A DNA stretch of 8,553 nucleotides from Lachnospiraceae bacterium (lineage in GTDB: Bacteria > Bacillota > Clostridia > Lachnospirales > Lachnospiraceae). Position numbers and translations under genes: made by a program. The stretch covers positions 1 to 8,553 of the forward strand of contig JAJQIE010000054.1 in NCBI GenBank assembly GCA_021199395.1. The letters are read 5' to 3'. The number at the start of each line of letters is the position of its first letter. Position 1 is the first letter of the stretch. A model generated the notes under the pieces. That model was not told where the DNA came from and ran no database searches. It was given only the letters and a program-made list of their open reading frames with translations. This document shows, one piece after another, positions 4,997-8,553 of this stretch.

Positions 4997-6928
4997 ATGA
5001 GTAAAAATGTAATAGAAGTAGATCATTTAAAGATTCGGTTTAATCTGGCGAGTGAAAAAGTAGATAATCTCAAGGAATATACGATCAAGCTGCTCAAGCA
5101 TGAGCTGATGTTTCAGGAATTTATAGCGCTTCAGGATATCAGCTTTCAGGCAAAAAAAGGAGAGGCGTGGGGGCTGGTCGGGGCGAACGGCTCCGGCAAA
5201 TCTACGCTGCTCAAGGCGGTCAGCGGCATTTTGCAGCCCTATGAGGGTACTGTGGAGGTGTCGGGAAAGATCGCGCCTCTGATTGAGCTGGGGGCAGGCT
5301 TTGACAAAGACCTGACCGCGCGGGAGAATATTTATCTGAACGGCATGGTGCTCGGACATTCCAGGGCATTTATGGAAGAGCATTTTGACGAGATCGTCGA
5401 GTTTGCGGATATTAAAGGATTTCTGGACTCGCCGCTGAAGAACTTTTCTTCCGGTATGAAAGCGAGGCTCGGATTTTCTGTGGCTACGGTAGTCGCGCCG
5501 GATATCCTGATCGTGGATGAAGTGCTGGAGGTCGGGGATATGCGCTTCCGCCGGAAATGCAATGAGCGGATGCAGCAGATGCTCTCCGAAGGGACGACGC
5601 TTCTCTATGTCTCTCACAATATTGACTCGGTAAAGAATCTCTGTGATAAAGCGCTCTGGCTCGACCATGGCCGGATACGGATGATGGGGGACGCGCAGCC
5701 GGTGTGCGATGCGTATGGGGAGGAGCAGAACAATCTGGTACGCAGGCGCAAGGAGGAGAGGCGCGCGCGGTTGAGAAGCCAGGGCAAAAAGTATGATTAT
5801 CTGATCGTCGGCGCGGGTCTTTTTGGCGCGGTATTTGCCAGGGAGATGACAAAAGCCGGGAAACGCTGTCTGGTGATTGATAAACGCAGCCACATCGGCG
5901 GAAATGTCTATACAGAGGACGTGGACGGCATTCAGGTGCACCGGTATGGCGCGCATATTTTCCATACCAGCGATGACCGGATCTGGAAGTACGCGAACCG
6001 TTATGCGAAATTTAATAATTATATGAATTCTCCGGTGGCGGTTTACAGGGACGAGCTGTACAATCTGCCGTTCAACATGAATACCTTCAGCCGTCTCTGG
6101 GGTCTGAGGAAGCCGCAGGAGGTAAAGGATCGGATCGCGGAGCAGATCGCCGGGCTTGGCATCACGGAGCCGAAGAACCTGGAGGAGCAGGCGCTTTCGC
6201 TTGTAGGAACAGACGTCTATGAGAAGCTGGTCAGAGGCTATACGGAAAAGCAGTGGGGCAGAGACTGCAGGGAGCTTCCCGCGTTTATCATCCGCAGGCT
6301 GCCGCTGCGTTTTACCTATGACAATAATTATTTTAACGACCGCTATCAGGGCATCCCGATCGGCGGATATACGAATATGATCGCTAAGCTGCTGGAGAAC
6401 ATCGATGTGATGACCGATACGGATTTCTTTAAGTATCGGGAGGAGAACCCTAAGATGTTCCGGCGGATATTATATACGGGCATGATTGATGAGTATTATG
6501 GCTTTCGCTATGGACACCTGGAGTACCGCAGCGTTCGCTTTGAGACGGAGCGTGTGGAAGAGGAAAATTACCAGGGGAACGCGGTGGTGAATTATACAGA
6601 CCGGGAGGTTCCCTACACGCGCATCATCGAGCACAAGCATTTTGCGCCGGAAGCGGAGCTGGAGAATCCTAAGGACTACTCCATTATATCCAGAGAGTAT
6701 TCTACAGAGTGGAAGCCTGGAATGGAGCCGTATTATCCGGTGAATGATGAGAAGAACAGCGCGCTCTATGCGCGTTACCGCAAGCTGGCTGATAAGGAGA
6801 AAAAGGTGATTTTCGGCGGGCGGCTCGGCTCTTATCAGTATTATGATATGGATAAGGTGATAGCGGCAGCGCTGGATCTCGCAAAGCAGGAGAAGGCGCG
6901 CTGGATCGCCATGAAGGAAGAAAAATAA
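4997..6928 (+). CDS. glf: Wzt/TagH-type ABC ATPase fused to UDP-galactopyranose mutase
   Basis: This is one uninterrupted 643-aa frame with two complete enzymes. Residues 1 to about 240 are the ATPase: Walker A GANGSGKST (62-70), signature FSSGM (150-154), Walker B ILIVDE (170-175), and switch histidine H207. The long N-terminal lead-in is typical of the Wzt/TagH branch. A basic linker (about 240-264) follows. Residues 265-643, about 380 aa and the usual full Glf length, are UDP-galactopyranose mutase: FAD motif GAGLFG (272-277), GAHIFHT (318-324), YTEKQWG (415-421), RRLPLR (433-438), GMIDEYYGFRYG (495-506), and GGRLGSYQYYDMD (607-619). Glf converts UDP-galactopyranose to UDP-galactofuranose. 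No Wzt C-terminal carbohydrate-binding domain is visible; Glf occupies that position. The GGGGG-rich ribosome site before ATG 4997 is modest. The partner permease lies immediately upstream. Both functions are probably active, as key motifs are intact. Confidence 0.92.
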   Translation: MSKNVIEVDHLKIRFNLASEKVDNLKEYTIKLLKHELMFQEFIALQDISFQAKKGEAWGLVGANGSGKSTLLKAVSGILQPYEGTVEVSGKIAPLIELGAGFDKDLTARENIYLNGMVLGHSRAFMEEHFDEIVEFADIKGFLDSPLKNFSSGMKARLGFSVATVVAPDILIVDEVLEVGDMRFRRKCNERMQQMLSEGTTLLYVSHNIDSVKNLCDKALWLDHGRIRMMGDAQPVCDAYGEEQNNLVRRRKEERRARLRSQGKKYDYLIVGAGLFGAVFAREMTKAGKRCLVIDKRSHIGGNVYTEDVDGIQVHRYGAHIFHTSDDRIWKYANRYAKFNNYMNSPVAVYRDELYNLPFNMNTFSRLWGLRKPQEVKDRIAEQIAGLGITEPKNLEEQALSLVGTDVYEKLVRGYTEKQWGRDCRELPAFIIRRLPLRFTYDNNYFNDRYQGIPIGGYTNMIAKLLENIDVMTDTDFFKYREENPKMFRRILYTGMIDEYYGFRYGHLEYRSVRFETERVEEENYQGNAVVNYTDREVPYTRIIEHKHFAPEAELENPKDYSIISREYSTEWKPGMEPYYPVNDEKNSALYARYRKLADKEKKVIFGGRLGSYQYYDMDKVIAAALDLAKQEKARWIAMKEEK

Positions 6929-6987
6929 TTTTGGTATATCGCTTAGGACAACCGGGCTATATGCGCAGATTGGGGCAGACGCGAATA

Positions 6988-7043
6988 CAGGTCACACCTG
7001 TAGAGCAAGAAATAACGTAAACGGGCTATGATGCGACCTGTAA
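6988..7043 (+). repeat. intergenic 57-bp repeat, copy 2
   Basis: This is the second copy of the element at 3982-4038, in the same orientation, 3006 bp downstream. Its left part contains a perfect hyphenated palindrome, TACAGGT-CAC-ACCTGTA (6986-7002). Its outer arms (CAGGTCACA and TGCGACCTG) pair with one mismatch. It ends 18 bp before the ATG of the transferase, immediately upstream of the ribosome binding site, so its placement relative to the gene differs from copy 1. Confidence 0.75.
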
Positions 7044-7050
7044 GTGTGCG

Positions 7051-7056
7051 AAAGGA
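7051..7056 (+). promoter_or_regulatory. ribosome binding site fixing ATG 7062
   Basis: AAAGGA lies 5 nt before ATG 7062. The in-frame GTG at 7044 overlaps the end of the intergenic repeat and has no binding site at the proper distance, so 7062 is preferred. Confidence 0.6.
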
Positions 7057-7061
7057 CAGGC

Positions 7062-8396
7062 ATGTTTCGGATAAAGCAATGGATAAAAATGCTGCTGCAA
7101 AATATAGTGCTTCCGTTGGTGTACTTTTTTTACAGCCGCAGGCCGGTGGAGCCGGGACTTGTGATTTTTGCGGACGCGCACCACGAGGAGATTCCGTTTT
7201 CGATGCGCCGGATGTATGACGAGGTAAGGCAGAACGGGACGGCGGCAAAGCGTGACGCCGATGGAATCGTCATGACCGGCAGGGAGGCCGACGCGCGGGA
7301 TGGCAGCGTTATGGCTGGCAGAGAGGTCGACGCGCGAGATGGCAGCGTTATGACCGGCAGGGAAGCCGACGCGCGAGATGGCAGTATTATGACCGGCGAG
7401 GAGGCCGACGCACATAATTGCAGTGGGAGTTACAGGATCGAGCTGTTTGTGACGGATTTTGATCGGCTTTCCTTTGGCAGGATGGCAAAGTACCTGCTGC
7501 GTTTTATGCGGCGGTACGCGGCGGCGGAATACGTGTTTATCTGCGATTATTTTCTGCCGGTGTCCTCTTGCCGGAAACGCCCGGAGACAAAGGTGGTGCA
7601 GCTCTGGCATTCCTGTGGATTGACAAAGAAGATCGCCTACGACGCGGACGAGGATATTCCAAAAGGCTATCATGGCGATATGTTTGGCAATTATTCGTAT
7701 CTGACGATGAGCGCGGACGCCTGTGTTCCGGTGCATGAGCGTGCGCTGCGGCTTTCGCGGGAGCATATCTTTGCGACCGGGATCAGCCGGACGGATTATT
7801 ATTTCGATGAAAAGTGGAATGAGCGCTGCCGTGAGAATTTTCGAAAAGCCCATCCGGAAGCGGAGGGGCGGAGGATCGCGGTATGGGCGCCGACGTTCCG
7901 CGGAAACGCGGCGGCGCCGCGCCTGGAGGGACTGGATATTATACGGCGTGCTGCGGAAGAATTAAAGGACGAGTGGTATTTTGTCATCAAGGCGCATCCG
8001 CATATCGACCGGCATGGCATGGTTTCGACCAGCCGGATTCCGACGGAGGAGCTGTTTCCGGTGGCGGACGTGCTGATTACAGATTATTCCTCTGTCCTGT
8101 TTGATTATCTGCTGTATCGCAGGCCGGTGATCCTGTTTGCGCCGGATCTGCAGGAATATGAGCAGGCGCGGGGATTTTATATAGATTACCGGAGCATACC
8201 GTATCCGCTGACGCGGACGCGGGAAGAGCTCGAAGCGGTAATTGGCGGTATAGCCGGGAATGGCTGTGCGGATCATGGAAAGCAGGACTGGTATGCGGCG
8301 CATGCCGCAGAGATAGACGCTTTTCGCGAGACGTACGTCGGAGCCTGTGACGGACACGCGACGGAGCGTATATTGAAGCTGGTTGGATTGCAGTAA
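7062..8396 (+). CDS. CDP-glycerol/ribitol glycerophosphotransferase family protein (TagF/TagB type)
   Basis: This encodes a 444-aa transferase of the family that moves polyol phosphate from CDP-glycerol or CDP-ribitol onto a wall glycopolymer at the inner membrane face. A short basic-hydrophobic N-terminus (about residues 5-25, LLQNIVLPLVYFFYS) may anchor it to the membrane. Family motifs appear in order: QLWHSCG with H183 (often WHG elsewhere), GISRTDYYF from 240, RIAVWAPTFR (271-280), KAHPH (310-314), and DYSSVLFD (341-348), then a PVILFAPD...RGFYIDY stretch. The catalytic histidines of the family correspond to H183 and H312. Residues 71-122 are four 13-residue repeats between the first strand region and YRIELFVTD, which appear to be an insertion. 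The acceptor and polyol cannot be told from sequence. The cytidylyltransferase next door could supply CDP-polyol. Confidence 0.9.
   Translation: MFRIKQWIKMLLQNIVLPLVYFFYSRRPVEPGLVIFADAHHEEIPFSMRRMYDEVRQNGTAAKRDADGIVMTGREADARDGSVMAGREVDARDGSVMTGREADARDGSIMTGEEADAHNCSGSYRIELFVTDFDRLSFGRMAKYLLRFMRRYAAAEYVFICDYFLPVSSCRKRPETKVVQLWHSCGLTKKIAYDADEDIPKGYHGDMFGNYSYLTMSADACVPVHERALRLSREHIFATGISRTDYYFDEKWNERCRENFRKAHPEAEGRRIAVWAPTFRGNAAAPRLEGLDIIRRAAEELKDEWYFVIKAHPHIDRHGMVSTSRIPTEELFPVADVLITDYSSVLFDYLLYRRPVILFAPDLQEYEQARGFYIDYRSIPYPLTRTREELEAVIGGIAGNGCADHGKQDWYAAHAAEIDAFRETYVGACDGHATERILKLVGLQ
7272..7427 (+). repeat. four tandem 39-bp coding repeats
   Basis: Units lie at 7272-7310, 7311-7349, 7350-7388 and 7389-7427. 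Each is 13 codons and begins MTG or MAG, then R/E-E-A/V-DA. Units 1 and 3 differ at four of 39 bases; the fourth is decayed in its last third (DAHNCSG). Because the unit is a multiple of three, copy change keeps the reading frame. The preceding RDADGIV looks like a degraded partial unit. Confidence 0.92.
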
Positions 8397-8447
8397 ATCA
8401 GATACTGCGCGGCACAGCGATGGATACAGATTGGGGGGCGGGATCAG

Positions 8448-8553
8448 ATGAATATAGCGATCGTTTTTGCCGGAGGCAGCGGCGTCCGGCTGGGAGCGGG
8501 GATTCCCAAGCAGTTTCTGGAGATTAATGGAGTCCCTATTCTGATCCATACGC
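8448..8553 (+). CDS. IspD/TarI-type cytidylyltransferase, 5' end only
   Basis: The first 35 residues are visible before the window ends. The nucleotide-binding signature [10 protein letters not shown] (residues 7-16), then [16 protein letters not shown] (20-35), defines the IspD/TarI superfamily, which joins CTP to a sugar-alcohol phosphate. The AGG form (rather than AAG) and the PILIHT ending are more like TarI (ribitol-5-phosphate cytidylyltransferase) than housekeeping IspD, and the TagF-type neighbour agrees. MEP cytidylyltransferase remains possible. It begins 51 bp after the transferase stop, with a G-rich stretch (8432-8442) as the likely ribosome site, so co-transcription is probable. 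Confidence 0.85.
   Translation, partial: MNIAIVFAGGSGVRLGAGIPKQFLEINGVPILIHT

Larger units (their letters stand above)
6929..7061 (+). other. intergenic region with second repeat copy
   Basis: This 133-bp gap between the fusion gene and the transferase has no terminator-like hairpin and no convincing promoter; an isolated TATGAT (7027-7032) lacks a -35. It contains the 56-bp repeat and an additional short direct repeat, CGGGCTAT, at 6953-6960 and 7022-7029, each followed within two bases by TGCG. Read-through from the upstream operon is likely. Confidence 0.55.

Noticed and set aside
7027..7032. TATGAT as a promoter for the transferase gene
   Set aside because: No -35 at 16-18 bp and no TG extension; the corresponding position in the first repeat copy has no such hexamer.
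7272..7427. CRISPR-like array
   Set aside because: The units abut with no spacers and are in coding frame, so they are tandem coding repeats.
7026..7853. Minus-strand 275-codon frame opposite the transferase
   Set aside because: It is antisense to conserved TagF-type motifs. Its repeated stretch is simply the complement of the 39-bp repeats.

Overview
The window looks like chromosomal DNA of a Gram-positive Clostridia species, most likely Lachnospiraceae-like. The evidence is strong AGGAGG-type ribosome binding sites, sigma-A promoters with extended -10 elements, mid-GC genes next to an AT-rich leader, and a TagG/TagH- and TagF-type envelope gene set. The genus cannot be fixed from sequence alone. 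All real genes lie on the + strand.

Layout. Positions 1-260 are AT-rich and non-coding, with a cluster of palindromes, a possible extended -10 promoter, and three TACCCC repeats at 12-bp period. A sigma-A promoter (261-289) then drives a 955-aa TPR / disordered / AAA+ protein (321-3188) that starts at TTG. It is followed after 56 bp by a cytidylate kinase-like protein (3245-3856). A hairpin plus T-run (3881-3913) appears to end this unit.

The second part is a cell-surface glycopolymer locus. A good promoter (4078-4106) precedes a TagG/Wzm-type export permease (4138-4926). Next comes a single 643-aa ORF (4997-6928) in which a complete Wzt/TagH-type ABC ATPase is fused to a complete UDP-galactopyranose mutase (Glf). 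A TagF/TagB-type polyol-phosphate transferase follows (7062-8396), carrying an in-frame block of four 39-bp repeats. The window ends inside an IspD/TarI-type cytidylyltransferase (8448 onward). Together these would make CDP-polyol and UDP-galactofuranose, polymerise a polyol-phosphate glycan, and export it through a two-component ABC transporter.

The most notable points are four. (1) The Wzt-Glf fusion links the export motor to the enzyme making the Galf donor. (2) A related ~57-bp intergenic repeat in the same orientation (3982-4038 and 6988-7043) brackets the permease plus fusion gene, as if they were a cassette. (3) The tandem 39-bp repeats lie inside the transferase gene. (4) The TPR-AAA+ protein has 15-bp coding repeats and altered Walker B and arginine-finger residues.
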